A DNA stretch of 64,000 bases, taken from contig CBDFMN010000002.1 in NCBI GenBank assembly GCA_965249685.1, forward strand, positions 24,522 to 88,521, written 5' to 3'. Shown piece by piece: positions 56,438 to 64,000 of the stretch. The notes under the pieces are model-generated. The model ran no database searches, was not told the DNA's origin, and saw nothing but the letters and a program-made list of their open reading frames with translations. Both the position numbers and the translations under genes were made by a program. The DNA comes from RH-AL1 sp965249685. Its GTDB lineage: Bacteria; Pseudomonadota; Alphaproteobacteria; Rhizobiales; Beijerinckiaceae. The stretch's first letter is position 1. Each line of letters begins with the position of its first letter.

Positions 56438-57391
56438 TCAGATCCGCCGTCCCATCGCCAGGAACTTGTCGGCGCGCGCTGCCCGCAGGCCGTCGCGGTC
56501 GAGCCCCGCCAGATCGTCGAACGCCGCCTGGATCGCGTCGCTCGTGGCGGTGAGCATCAGGTCGCGGTCGCGGTGCGCGCCGCCTGCCGGCTCCGGAACG
56601 ATCGTGTCGACGATGCCGAAGCGCAGCAGGTCCTGGGCGGTGATCTTCATGTTGGTGGCGGCGTCTTCCGCCCGGCCGGACTCCCGCCAGAGGATGGAGG
56701 CCGAAGCCTCGGGCGAGGCGACGGTGTAGATCGCGTGCTCCAGCATGAGCACCTTGTTGCAGCTGGCGAGGGCGATGGCCCCGCCCGAGCCGCCCTCGCC
56801 GACGATCACCGCGACGTTGGCCACGCCGACCTCCAGGCAAACGTCGATGGAGCGGGCGATGGCCTGCGCCTGGCCGCGCTCCTCCGCATCGACGCCGGGG
56901 AAGGCGCCGGCCGTGTCGACGAGCGACAGCACCGGCACATCGAACCGGTCGGCAAGCTGCATCAGCCGCGCCGCCTTGCGGTAACCCTCCGGCCGGGCCA
57001 TGCCGAAATTGTGCTTGATCCGCGTTTCGGTATCGGAGCCCTTCTCCTGGCCGATGACGCAGATGGAGCGGCCGCGGAAGCGGCCGAAACCGCCGACGAT
57101 CGCCTGGTCCTCGCCGAAGGCGCGGTCGCCGGCCAGCGGCGTGAAGTCGGAGATCATGTGGGCGATATAGTCATAGAAGTGCGGCCGCTGCGGGTGGCGC
57201 GCCACCTGCGTCTTCTGCCACGGCGTCAGCCCGGCGTAGAGGTCGACCAGCGCCTTGGCCGCCTTCGCCTCCAGCCGCGTCAGCTCCTCGCCGATGGAGA
57301 CGGCGTCGCCGTTGAGCTCGAGGGCGCGGAGTTCGTCGACCTTGGCTTCGAGGTCGGCGACGGGTTTTTCAAAATCGAGGTAGGTTCGCAT
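56438..57391 (-). CDS. accA: Acetyl-CoA carboxylase carboxyltransferase subunit alpha
   Basis: 317 residues. LDFEKPVADLEAKVDELR opens the protein as usual; GDRAFGEDQAIVGG, QEKGSDTETRIKHNFGM, VDTAGAFPGVDAEERGQ and GEGGSGGAIALA form the crotonase-like core. With AccD it transfers CO2 from biotin to acetyl-CoA, giving the malonyl-CoA needed by fatty acid synthesis and by the PKS in this window. Stand-alone location is normal. Confidence 0.97.
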   Translation of the reverse strand: MRTYLDFEKPVADLEAKVDELRALELNGDAVSIGEELTRLEAKAAKALVDLYAGLTPWQKTQVARHPQRPHFYDYIAHMISDFTPLAGDRAFGEDQAIVGGFGRFRGRSICVIGQEKGSDTETRIKHNFGMARPEGYRKAARLMQLADRFDVPVLSLVDTAGAFPGVDAEERGQAQAIARSIDVCLEVGVANVAVIVGEGGSGGAIALASCNKVLMLEHAIYTVASPEASASILWRESGRAEDAATNMKITAQDLLRFGIVDTIVPEPAGGAHRDRDLMLTATSDAIQAAFDDLAGLDRDGLRAARADKFLAMGRRI

Positions 57392-57508
57392 GAGGCCGGG
57401 GTTCTAGGAGGCGCGGACCCTTGCCAGTTTGCCGGACCAAGTCAAGCGAGCCGCCTCGCCGGGGGCCGCGGGCGCCCGCAGGGATGGCCTCCGAGGGTCG
57501 CGCGCTCG

Positions 57509-57775
57509 TCAGGGAACAATGACGCTCGCGGTGCCGACGCGCCCCGCCGCGATGGTCAGGGACCAGACGCCGGCGCAGGCCGCGAGGGCGAGCGCCAGGC
57601 CCGCGCCCTGCCAGCGTCGCGAGCTTGCGAGCCGCAGACTGGCCCAGGCCAACAGAACCAGCAATCCGAAGACGACCAGCAGGAGCGGCGTCGGCCGCAG
57701 CAATCCGGCCGCGAGGACCGGCACGAAGGCCGCGACGAGCAGAAGGCGCAGGATAAAGCGGAGCCAGCGCGACAC
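57509..57775 (-). CDS. Small membrane protein of unknown function
   Basis: 88 residues with three hydrophobic segments (about 5-24, 29-50 and 57-77), separated by short basic turns (ASSRRWQG). No family recognised. It starts 14 bases after the stop of the 57-residue protein upstream, so they form a small operon. The base pattern fits the neighbours. Confidence 0.65.
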   Translation of the reverse strand: MSRWLRFILRLLLVAAFVPVLAAGLLRPTPLLLVVFGLLVLLAWASLRLASSRRWQGAGLALALAACAGVWSLTIAAGRVGTASVIVP

Positions 57776-57789
57776 GCGTCCCGCTCCGG

Positions 57790-57963
57790 TCAGCGTCGGC
57801 TGCTGTCGGGCGGCAAATGCCGGTTGTAGGACTTCTCGCGCTCGTCGCGCTCGCGCATCATGTCCTCGTAGGCGCGCCGGGCTTCCGGCGACATGGTCAC
57901 GCTGCGCGCCCGAGCCGCTTTGCGCTTCGGGGCGCGTTTGAACTGGTCTGGCGGCTCGCTCAT
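57790..57963 (-). CDS. 57-residue charged protein
   Basis: Minus-strand frame from the ATG at 57963, with an excellent AAGGAG nine bases upstream. It reads MSEPPDQFKRAPKRKAARA, then VTMSPEARRAYEDMMRER and ends PDSSRR. Strongly charged and helical in the second half, with no hydrophobic segment. No known family. Position, ribosome site and close coupling to the membrane protein downstream support a real gene. Confidence 0.65.
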   Translation of the reverse strand: MSEPPDQFKRAPKRKAARARSVTMSPEARRAYEDMMRERDEREKSYNRHLPPDSSRR

Positions 57964-58040
57964 GCGGATCGGCTCCTTGCTGCCACCTTCCTAGCGCAAG
58001 GCGCGTTCCCCCGCGAGGGACACTTGGCGACGCAGACCGA

Positions 58041-58262
58041 TCACCATTTTAGCGGAAACGACTCTTCGAAGCGTGTAGCCGATCCGCACGAGGCCACGCA
58101 TCGTCACGTCATCATCGGTCAAGAACGAGCCGGTGTGCCGAAGCTGCGCCCTGCATCAAGGACCGCAAAGCCTCCGCAATCTCCGACGGAGGATCTTCGA
58201 TCACGGGATAGGCGCCGCGCCTGTCGCCTCCCGCCACTACAGCGAACCTCGCCTTTGCGAGA
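58041..58262 (-). pseudogene. Decayed toxin-tip/immunity remnants
   Basis: Directly after the DUF2019-type gene the minus strand reads open for about 48 codons without an obvious start (ARFAVVAGGDRRGAYPVIED, then PPSEIAEALRSLM) to a TGA at 58119. Further on, in the same frame, SCGSATRFEESFPLKW ends at a TGA (58041-58043). That last piece is a diverged copy of the immunity protein ending (SCGPDPRFEASFPLKR). Stops separate the pieces, so no intact gene remains. The order resembles the orphan tip plus second antidote of the barnase-like locus. Confidence 0.55.
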
Positions 58263-58664
58263 TCATCGCTTGAGTGGAAACGAGGCTTCGAAGCGCGGGT
58301 CCGGTCCGCACGAACTCAATTTCCCCTTCGTTACCAGCACCATGGCCGCCGTCAGCCCGGCCTCGGTCTCGCAAGTCTCTTCGATCTCCTTCAGGACTGC
58401 GACGGCGCGCTCGTGATGCGATTGCCACAGACCGCTGGCGGCGGTGACCCGCACGTTGGCATCGCGATGATCGAGGAGCGGAAGAAGGACGTCGCGGCCC
58501 GTGGGACTCTTCGCGTCGATGACGCCGATCGCCGCCGCGATCATGTCCAGGCCTTTGTTCGTCATCTCTTCGTCATGAAAAAAATCGCCGGTGTGCTGGA
58601 TCCCCGCACCCTTCATGATGGCTTCCAAAGCTTCGGCGATGTCGAGTGCAGTGTCACCATTCAT
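58263..58664 (-). CDS. DUF2019/HEAT-like immunity protein
   Basis: 133 residues, helical, with a HEAT-like unit LLPLLDHRDANVRVTAASGLW followed by HERAVAVLKEIEE, the DUF2019 pattern seen in predicted immunity proteins. Its ATG overlaps the stop of the upstream toxin gene (ATGA), so the two are translationally coupled. It is expected to neutralise that toxin. The cognate relation is inferred from position. Confidence 0.75.
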   Translation of the reverse strand: MNGDTALDIAEALEAIMKGAGIQHTGDFFHDEEMTNKGLDMIAAAIGVIDAKSPTGRDVLLPLLDHRDANVRVTAASGLWQSHHERAVAVLKEIEETCETEAGLTAAMVLVTKGKLSSCGPDPRFEASFPLKR

Positions 58665-59728
58665 GGCACAAGCACTCCGACCTGCCGCAGAATCCTGAGG
58701 CCGGCCTCTCTCTGGACGTCGAAAGCCTCGCCTCGCACGGCTTGGCGGATCGAGATCCCACCTATGCCCTTCGATGTTGCGTAAATAGAACTGATCTCCT
58801 CATGCAGAAGACGAGGAATCCTCACGATGTTCGACGTCGATTGCAGCTGTTCGGCAGGCAACAGAACGGCGTGCGGGCCTTGCTCGACGATGTGATGGTA
58901 TTCGTAGCCCTCGCCCGCCGGACCGAAGCGTTTCTCCAAGTCGAGCTTCTTGAAGGCGTCGAACGAGGAAAACGTCTCATCCCGGGCAGCGACGGTCAGA
59001 TCATCGAGCAAACGGGGACCCTGCCTCACGAACTCGGTCGCAGCTTTGATGTCCTTGTTTCCGGCGACGATCTCCTCGCTCATCTCTACAAAGTCGTCGA
59101 TCATGCTCGCGGTGGCGGGTATCTCGGCTCCTGGCACCAACTCGGCGCCCGCCTCGCACAGGAGACGCGCGAGGCGCTTCAGCGTCAGGACACGTCTCAA
59201 TGTCGCGCGCAGGCTCCGCCGGGAAGCCAGACGCTTCGCACGCTCCTCCCGGGAGACCGTCTCCGCCGCGTCGGCCACTCCCTTGGGGCGGAACTGCCCA
59301 CCCCGGCCCTCGGCGGCGCCGGCCGGCCAACCGGGATGCCGGGGATCGTCCGGACCGGCTTTGCGCAGGACGTCGGCGTGCGGGAAATCGGCGTGCAGGA
59401 AACCTGCATCGATCGCGCGCGCGACATGGGCCGGCGTCAGCATGGGGATCGGCAGCCGTCCCGTCATGATCGCCGCGAGGGCCAGGTCGCCCTTGTCCAT
59501 GACGCGGGCGACGGCGGCAAGCCCGGCGCCGAGCCGATCATAATCGGTGAAGCCTTCGAAGACCTGCCCTACGACGCGCTCCAGCAGGTGCCGCGACTGC
59601 GGAGCGAACCCGGTCGCTGTCCTGCCCAAGAGATACGCGGTGCCGAGTTTGGGGCCAAACTCGTCGAAGCCGGCGCCTCCGTTGGAGGCACTCCCAAGGA
59701 TCGCCTCGGAGCGCAAGTGTCGCATCAT
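58661..59728 (-). CDS. Polymorphic toxin with HNH-like C-terminal domain
   Basis: 355 residues. The N-terminal ~135 are helical, ending in the junction HPGWPAGAAEGRGGQFRPKG, which parallels the VPAG...GRW junction of the barnase-like toxin 9 kb away. A basic helical linker follows. The C-terminal ~75 residues hold YEYHHIVEQ and STSNIVRIPRLLHEEISSIY, the H-H...N...H layout of HNH/endonuclease VII-type nucleases. A nuclease toxin is therefore likely, but the target is inferred. No secretion signal is visible. The immunity gene overlaps its stop. Two adjacent ATG codons at 59728 and 59725 could start it. Confidence 0.72.
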   Translation of the reverse strand: MMRHLRSEAILGSASNGGAGFDEFGPKLGTAYLLGRTATGFAPQSRHLLERVVGQVFEGFTDYDRLGAGLAAVARVMDKGDLALAAIMTGRLPIPMLTPAHVARAIDAGFLHADFPHADVLRKAGPDDPRHPGWPAGAAEGRGGQFRPKGVADAAETVSREERAKRLASRRSLRATLRRVLTLKRLARLLCEAGAELVPGAEIPATASMIDDFVEMSEEIVAGNKDIKAATEFVRQGPRLLDDLTVAARDETFSSFDAFKKLDLEKRFGPAGEGYEYHHIVEQGPHAVLLPAEQLQSTSNIVRIPRLLHEEISSIYATSKGIGGISIRQAVRGEAFDVQREAGLRILRQVGVLVP

Positions 59729-59837
59729 CGAAACCCGATTGTCGCTACTTCAGCCTAGAACAAAGCGGCAACTGGCGCAAGTCAAACGTCGTGAACCAGG
59801 GAGGCGAGTTCCGAAACGGCCGCGTGCTGTTTCGTCG

Positions 59838-61394
59838 TCATACCGGTGTCGCTCCCAACCTCGTCTTGGTCCGCTCGGCCTCCGCACCGATCGCGGCGAT
59901 CGCGTCGGGCGTCATCCGCTCGAGCGTCCGATACGGCATCGCCATGCGGATGTTGCCGCCCAGGGTCGCGCGGTTCCGGATAAGAAAATCCCAGTAGAGC
60001 GCGTTGAACGGGCAAGCGCCCTCCCCCGTCCGCTCCCGCACGTCGTAGCGGCACTGCCCGCAGTAATCGCTCATGCGGTTGATGTAGGCGCCGGAGGCCG
60101 CGTAGGGCTTGGAGCCGACGATGCCGCCATCGGCGAAGGTCGCCATGCCGTGCGTGTTGGGCAATTCCACCCATTCGTAGGCGTCGGCATAGACGACCAT
60201 GTACCATTCGTTGATCGCGTCGGGGTGGACGCCGAGCAGCATGGCGAAGTTGCCCGTCACCATCAGGCGCTGGATGTGATGGGCGTAGGCGTGCTGCGCC
60301 GTCGTCTCGACCGCGTCGCGCACGCAGACCATGTCGGTCTCGCCCGACCAGTAGAACGGCGGCAGCTTGCGGTCGGCGCCGAGCGCGTTCAACGCCTTGA
60401 ACGCCGGCATCTTCAGCCAGTAGATGCCGCGCATGTACTCGCGCCAGCCCAGGATCTGGCGGATAAAGCCCTCCACCGCGTTGAGCGGCGCATGGCCCTC
60501 GCGATAGGCGGCTTCCGCGCGCCGGCAGAGGTCGAGCGGGTCGATCAGTCCGAGGTTCATCGCCGCCGAGACGATGGCATGCCACATCAGCGGCTCGCCG
60601 CGCACCATCGCGTCCTGGTAGTCGCCGAAGCCCGGCAGGATGTTGGCGATGAAGTCCTCGACGATGACCGCTGCCTCGTCGGGCGTCGTGGCGAAGAAGA
60701 ACTGCTCCGTCGACCCGAAATGGCCGGGGAACAGGCGCTCCACGTCGGCGATGGCGCGGACCGTCGTCGGGTTGGGCGCGACGAGGCGGTGCGCCGGCGG
60801 CCGCAGCCGTTTCGGCATGCTCTTGCGGTTCTCCTTGTCGAAGTTCCAGGCGCCGCCCTCCGGCTTCCCGTCCGCGTCCAGCAGGATGCCGTGGCGCACG
60901 CGCATCTGGCGGTAGAACAGCTCCATGCGCAGGACCTTCTTGCCCTCCGCCCAGGCGGCGAACTCATGCGCCGCGCAGAGATAGCGGTCGTCCTCGCGGA
61001 TCTGGAACGGCACGTTGGATTGCGCGGCGAAGGCCTCGAAGGCCTCCATCAGCCGGAACTCGCCCGGGGCGGCGACCACCACGCGGTCGTAGGCCTGGTC
61101 GGCGAGGGCGCGGCGGACCTCGCCGACGAGCGACCCGCAATTGCCGGGATCCTCGTAACCGACGTAGCGCACGGCGACGCCGCGCGCGCGCAGCCGGTCG
61201 GCGAGGCCGCGCATGCCGGCGAAGATCAGCGCGATCTTCTGCTTGTGGTGCCTGACGTAGGTGGCCTCGTCGCGCACCTCGGCGAGCAGCACCGTGTCGG
61301 TCGCGGGATCGAGGTCGCGCAGGCTGGCGAGTCGCCCGTCCGAGATCTGGTCGCCGAGCACGAGGCGGAGGGTTTTGGGCACGCGGCACCTCAT
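59838..61394 (-). CDS. Cryptochrome/photolyase of the PhrB (FeS-BCP) type
   Basis: 518 residues. The N-terminal alpha/beta domain starts LRLVLGDQIS, followed by the helical FAD domain with NAVEGFIRQILGWREYMRG and NFAMLLGVHP. Cluster cysteines fit the iron-sulfur bacterial group: one in DMVCVRDAVE, then CGQC and GACPFN. Relatives such as Agrobacterium PhrB repair (6-4) photoproducts with light. It stands alone; the accessory DUF2256 gene sometimes beside it is not seen. The start is the ATG at 61394; a GTG at 61382 is possible. Confidence 0.92.
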   Translation of the reverse strand: MRCRVPKTLRLVLGDQISDGRLASLRDLDPATDTVLLAEVRDEATYVRHHKQKIALIFAGMRGLADRLRARGVAVRYVGYEDPGNCGSLVGEVRRALADQAYDRVVVAAPGEFRLMEAFEAFAAQSNVPFQIREDDRYLCAAHEFAAWAEGKKVLRMELFYRQMRVRHGILLDADGKPEGGAWNFDKENRKSMPKRLRPPAHRLVAPNPTTVRAIADVERLFPGHFGSTEQFFFATTPDEAAVIVEDFIANILPGFGDYQDAMVRGEPLMWHAIVSAAMNLGLIDPLDLCRRAEAAYREGHAPLNAVEGFIRQILGWREYMRGIYWLKMPAFKALNALGADRKLPPFYWSGETDMVCVRDAVETTAQHAYAHHIQRLMVTGNFAMLLGVHPDAINEWYMVVYADAYEWVELPNTHGMATFADGGIVGSKPYAASGAYINRMSDYCGQCRYDVRERTGEGACPFNALYWDFLIRNRATLGGNIRMAMPYRTLERMTPDAIAAIGAEAERTKTRLGATPV

Positions 61395-61711
61395 CGAGAG
61401 GCCGCGGGTCGCCGCAGCCGAACGGCAACGCAGGGATTATAGGATCACCTGTCCGCCAGCGCCTTGCGGCGCTTGCGCCTAGCACGGGGAGGACGCGACG
61501 CGCCAGAGGTGCCGGAATGTGGCCTCGGGAGCACGCTGCCCCTCCAACAACCGATTGCTGCGACGACGGCCACCGTTTGGCCGCTATACCGCTGCTGAAA
61601 CGATCTATGAACAGGCGTCGTGACCATTCGCCTGCCGGCCGCCGGGCGGCGCAGGCCGTCGCGTGGGGCACAGGCTCCGCGCGCGGACGGACGAGACCGG
61701 GCACAGAGGTC
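61395..61711 (+). promoter_or_regulatory. Divergent gap between photolyase and efflux genes
   Basis: 317 bases. Short frames exist on both strands, but none has a recognisable protein or a convincing ribosome site. AGAGGTC precedes the ATG at 61712. I see no regulator gene here, which is unusual for an RND operon. No clear operator. Confidence 0.35.
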
Positions 61712-63163
61712 ATGCGCAGCGTTCCCTTCCTGCTTTCAGTCCGGGCTGCGCTGCGGCCGGCCGTGGCGCTGGTTGCCCTCGCGGCGGTCATGGCCCTGGC
61801 GGGCTGCGTGCCGGCGGCGGTGCTGCCGGACACCGCGCTCGACGTGCCCGGCGCCTATCGCTTCGCCGGCAAGGCGGCCGGCCTGCAGGACCACGCGACC
61901 GATTGGTGGTCCGGCTTCCGCTCGCGCGAACTGACGCGATTCATGGACGAGACGGAGATCGCCAATTACGATATCGCGGCCGCGATCGGTCGCGTGAAGC
62001 AGGCGGACGCACTGGCCAGCCAATCGGGCGCCGCTTTGCTCCCGACGATCAGCGCCAACGATTCGGGGACGCGCTCCTCGTCCTCCTCGAACCTCCTGTC
62101 GAGTTCCACCGCGTTCGGCGCGCGCACCGACCTCGTCGCCTCGTTCTCAGCGAGCTACCAGCTCGATTTCTGGGGGCGCAACCGCGCGACGCTCGTCGCC
62201 TCGCAGGACAATGCCAGCGCCTCGCGGTTCGACCGGCGCACGGTGACCCTGACGTCGCTCGCCTCCACCGCGACGACCTATTACGCGATCCTCTCGGCAC
62301 GCGAGCGGATCGCCTTCGCCCGGCAGGACGTCGTGGATTCGAGCCGCATCCTCAAGCTGATCCAGGACCGCGTCGCCGCCGGCACCGCCACCGCGCTCGA
62401 CGAAGCCCAACAGGCGGCGCTCGTCGCCACCCTGAGGGCCTCCATCCCGCCGCTCGAGTTTATCGCCGAGCAGAACATCGCCTCGCTGGCGATCCTGCTC
62501 GGCCGAGCGCCGGAGCGGGTCACAGTCGCCGGCCGGAGCGTGCTCGACGCGCACGTGCCCGTCATCGCGCCCGGCATCCCTTCCGAAGTCCTGGCGCAGC
62601 GGCCGGACGTGCAGAATGCGGAGGCGCTGCTCAGCGCGGAGCACGCGAGCCTCGTCGCCGCGCGCGCGGCCTTCTTCCCGACGATCACCCTGACGACGCA
62701 GGGCGGTTTCGAGAGCTTGGCGCTGCGCACGCTGTTCTCTCCGGCCTCCACCTTCTATTCCGCGGCCTACAGCCTGGCGCAACCGATCTTCGACGGTGGC
62801 CTGCTGCAGGGGCAGTTCGACCAGGTGAAGGGACGCCAGGACGAGCTGCTCGCCCTCTACAAGAAAACGGTAGTGACCGCCTTCTCCGACGTCGACAAGG
62901 CGCTCGCCGGCTTGCGGCTTCTTGCCCAACAAGAAGAATTGACCCGCCAATCCCTTGCCGCCTCGCAGAAGGCCTATGACCTATCGGAAGACCGGCTCAG
63001 GAACGGCGTCCTCGACGTCGTAACTTTGCTGCAAACGGAGCAGACGTTGTTCACGACCAAGGATACGCTGACGCAGGTTCGGCTCTCCCGACTGACGCAG
63101 GCCGTCGCGCTGTATCAGGCGCTCGGGGGTGCCTATGCGGTGAAGACGAAGAGCGGATCGTGA
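61712..63163 (+). CDS. RND efflux outer-membrane lipoprotein, NodT/OprM family
   Basis: 483 residues from the ATG at 61712. The lipobox ALAGC puts the lipid on Cys32. Two repeats of the outer-membrane-factor fold are visible: SYQLDFWGRNRATLVAS with its coiled coil, then RPDVQNAEALLSAEHASLVAARAAFFP and the second half ending with RNGVLDVVTLLQTEQ. It forms the trimeric channel of a tripartite pump. The membrane fusion protein follows 55 bases later. Confidence 0.94.
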   Translation: MRSVPFLLSVRAALRPAVALVALAAVMALAGCVPAAVLPDTALDVPGAYRFAGKAAGLQDHATDWWSGFRSRELTRFMDETEIANYDIAAAIGRVKQADALASQSGAALLPTISANDSGTRSSSSSNLLSSSTAFGARTDLVASFSASYQLDFWGRNRATLVASQDNASASRFDRRTVTLTSLASTATTYYAILSARERIAFARQDVVDSSRILKLIQDRVAAGTATALDEAQQAALVATLRASIPPLEFIAEQNIASLAILLGRAPERVTVAGRSVLDAHVPVIAPGIPSEVLAQRPDVQNAEALLSAEHASLVAARAAFFPTITLTTQGGFESLALRTLFSPASTFYSAAYSLAQPIFDGGLLQGQFDQVKGRQDELLALYKKTVVTAFSDVDKALAGLRLLAQQEELTRQSLAASQKAYDLSEDRLRNGVLDVVTLLQTEQTLFTTKDTLTQVRLSRLTQAVALYQALGGAYAVKTKSGS

Positions 63164-63218
63164 CGGACGGTGTCGGGCCCGTCTCTCGTCGTCCCGTCCC
63201 CGCGCGGGAAAGGCCGCA

Positions 63219-64000
63219 ATGAAACGTCTCTGGCGCATCCTGATCTGGACCGCGGTTCTCGCGGCGGTCGCGCTCGTGCTGTCGCCGGTGTTCACGGGCG
63301 GTCGCTACGAGGCGAATAAGTCGGGCGGATCGAAGCAGGCCGGAGGCTCGGGCAAGGGCAGCCGGCGCGGAGCGGGGGGAGAGGATACGCCGATCCCCGT
63401 GCTGGCCGCGGCGGCGCGCGCCGCCGACGTGCCCGTCTACATCGAGGGCGTCGGCACCGGCAAGGCGCTGCAATCCGTGCTGATCCGCTCGCAGGCCGAA
63501 GGCGTGCTGCTGAAACTCGGCTTCACGGAGGGTCAGGACGTCAAGGCCGGTGACTTCATCGCCCAGATCGACCCGCGCCTGTACCAAGCCGTCCTCGACC
63601 AGAACGTCGCCAAGAAAGCCGCGGACGAGGCGCTGCTGGCCAACGCGAGGCTCGACTTCGACCGATACACCAAGCTCGCCGCCACCAAGGCCGCGACGCA
63701 GCAGCAACTCGACACGCAGAGGGCGACCGTCTCCCAGGACGAGGCGCAGGTGAAGCTCGACCAGGCGATCATCGACAGCGCGCGTACCTCCCTGAGCTAC
63801 ACCACGATCACGAGCCCGATCAGCGGCCGGGCGGGACTGCGCAACGTCGACGTCGGCAACCTGATCCACGCCACCGACACGACCGGCATCGTCACCGTGT
63901 CGCAGATCAAGCCGATCGACGTGCTCTTCACCGTCCCGCAGCAGGAGCTGGGACGCATCAACCGGGCCTCCGCCGCGGGCGCACTCGAGGTCGACGCGAT
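63219..64000 (+). CDS. RND membrane fusion protein, MdtA/AcrA-like, cut by the window end
   Basis: 260 codons are visible. An N-terminal membrane or signal segment (about 5-26) and a basic Gly/Ser linker lead to a biotinyl-lipoyl-like half (RSQAEGVLLKLGFTEGQDVKAGD), a helical hairpin (about 115-175) and the second half with TTITSPISGRAGLRNVDVGN. It then enters the beta-barrel domain (IKPIDVLFTVPQQ). It should connect the channel upstream with an inner-membrane pump beyond the window. GGGAAAGG lies before the ATG. Confidence 0.93.
   Translation, partial: MKRLWRILIWTAVLAAVALVLSPVFTGGRYEANKSGGSKQAGGSGKGSRRGAGGEDTPIPVLAAAARAADVPVYIEGVGTGKALQSVLIRSQAEGVLLKLGFTEGQDVKAGDFIAQIDPRLYQAVLDQNVAKKAADEALLANARLDFDRYTKLAATKAATQQQLDTQRATVSQDEAQVKLDQAIIDSARTSLSYTTITSPISGRAGLRNVDVGNLIHATDTTGIVTVSQIKPIDVLFTVPQQELGRINRASAAGALEVDA

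Noticed and set aside
61445..61627. 60-codon minus-strand frame between photolyase and efflux genes
   Set aside because: Low-complexity basic translation without ribosome site or similarity to DUF2256 or other photolyase partners.
1..64000. CRISPR array, insertion sequence or complete prophage
   Set aside because: No regularly spaced repeats, transposase, integrase or phage structural gene was found.

Overview
The window is GC-rich (roughly two thirds G+C by eye), densely coded chromosomal DNA from an alphaproteobacterium, most likely order Hyphomicrobiales (Rhizobiales). Supporting marks are the divergent argH/tlpA pair, the PHB regulator phaR beside phaA-phaB, a class I lysyl-tRNA synthetase followed by DUF952 and pyrD, the ispA-mtgA-rpmF group, a HemY-like protein next to a COG4223 mitofilin-like protein, a DUF6481 protein and a candidate Irr-type iron box. 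I cannot name the family or genus.

Layout. 1-6.7 kb: accessory and regulatory genes (partial phzF, rhodanese, small exported glycine-rich paralogues, LysR and AraC regulators beside an NTF2-like protein and two short-chain dehydrogenases). 6.7-6.95 kb: a tRNA-Thr(CGT) with a degenerate copy of its 3' half just downstream. 7-14.5 kb: hemY-like, mitofilin-like, CitE-like lyase, beta-carbonic anhydrase, asd and two exported or membrane proteins of unknown role. 14.5-29.6 kb: the most unusual region, with a GT4 glycosyltransferase, a CDP-alcohol phosphatidyltransferase, a PLP-dependent alpha-oxoamine synthase, a single-module highly reducing type I polyketide synthase (KS-AT-DH-degenerate MT-ER-KR-ACP, no thioesterase), a hybrid histidine kinase and a FabH-type ketosynthase. 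29.7-36 kb: small stress-type proteins, corA, argH, tlpA, cobQ and cbiB. 36.1-38.9 kb: an iron-uptake operon like ftrABD without the ftrC permease, behind the candidate Irr box. 39-46.5 kb: GT2 glycosyltransferase and housekeeping genes (lysS, pyrD, ispG). 47.4-49.3 kb: a barnase-like toxin locus with two barstar genes and an orphan toxin tip. 49.4-57.4 kb: ispA, mtgA, rpmF, phaB, phaA, phaR, an L,D-transpeptidase lipoprotein and accA. 58-59.7 kb: a second toxin/immunity locus (HNH-like toxin, DUF2019-type immunity, decayed downstream remnants). 59.8-64 kb: a photolyase of the FeS-BCP type and the start of an RND efflux operon.

The candidate new system is the PKS plus alpha-oxoamine synthase pair. 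In fungi the same combination (FUM1 plus FUM8) makes fumonisins, sphinganine-like amino polyketides: the PKS builds a reduced acyl chain and the oxoamine synthase releases it onto an amino acid. Here the two genes are adjacent and co-directional, the PKS has no release domain, and a CDP-alcohol phosphatidyltransferase and a glycosyltransferase sit next door. I infer a bacterial pathway to sphingoid-like lipids, possibly carrying a phospho or sugar head group. The product is not known from the sequence.

A second theme is local sequence instability. Compensating indels occur in the hemY tail and in the barnase-like toxin N-terminus. There is also a 10-G run in ispG, a 139-nt antisense overlap of GT2 and the DUF6481 gene, and a duplicated tRNA tail. 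Some of these could be assembly errors and should be checked against reads.
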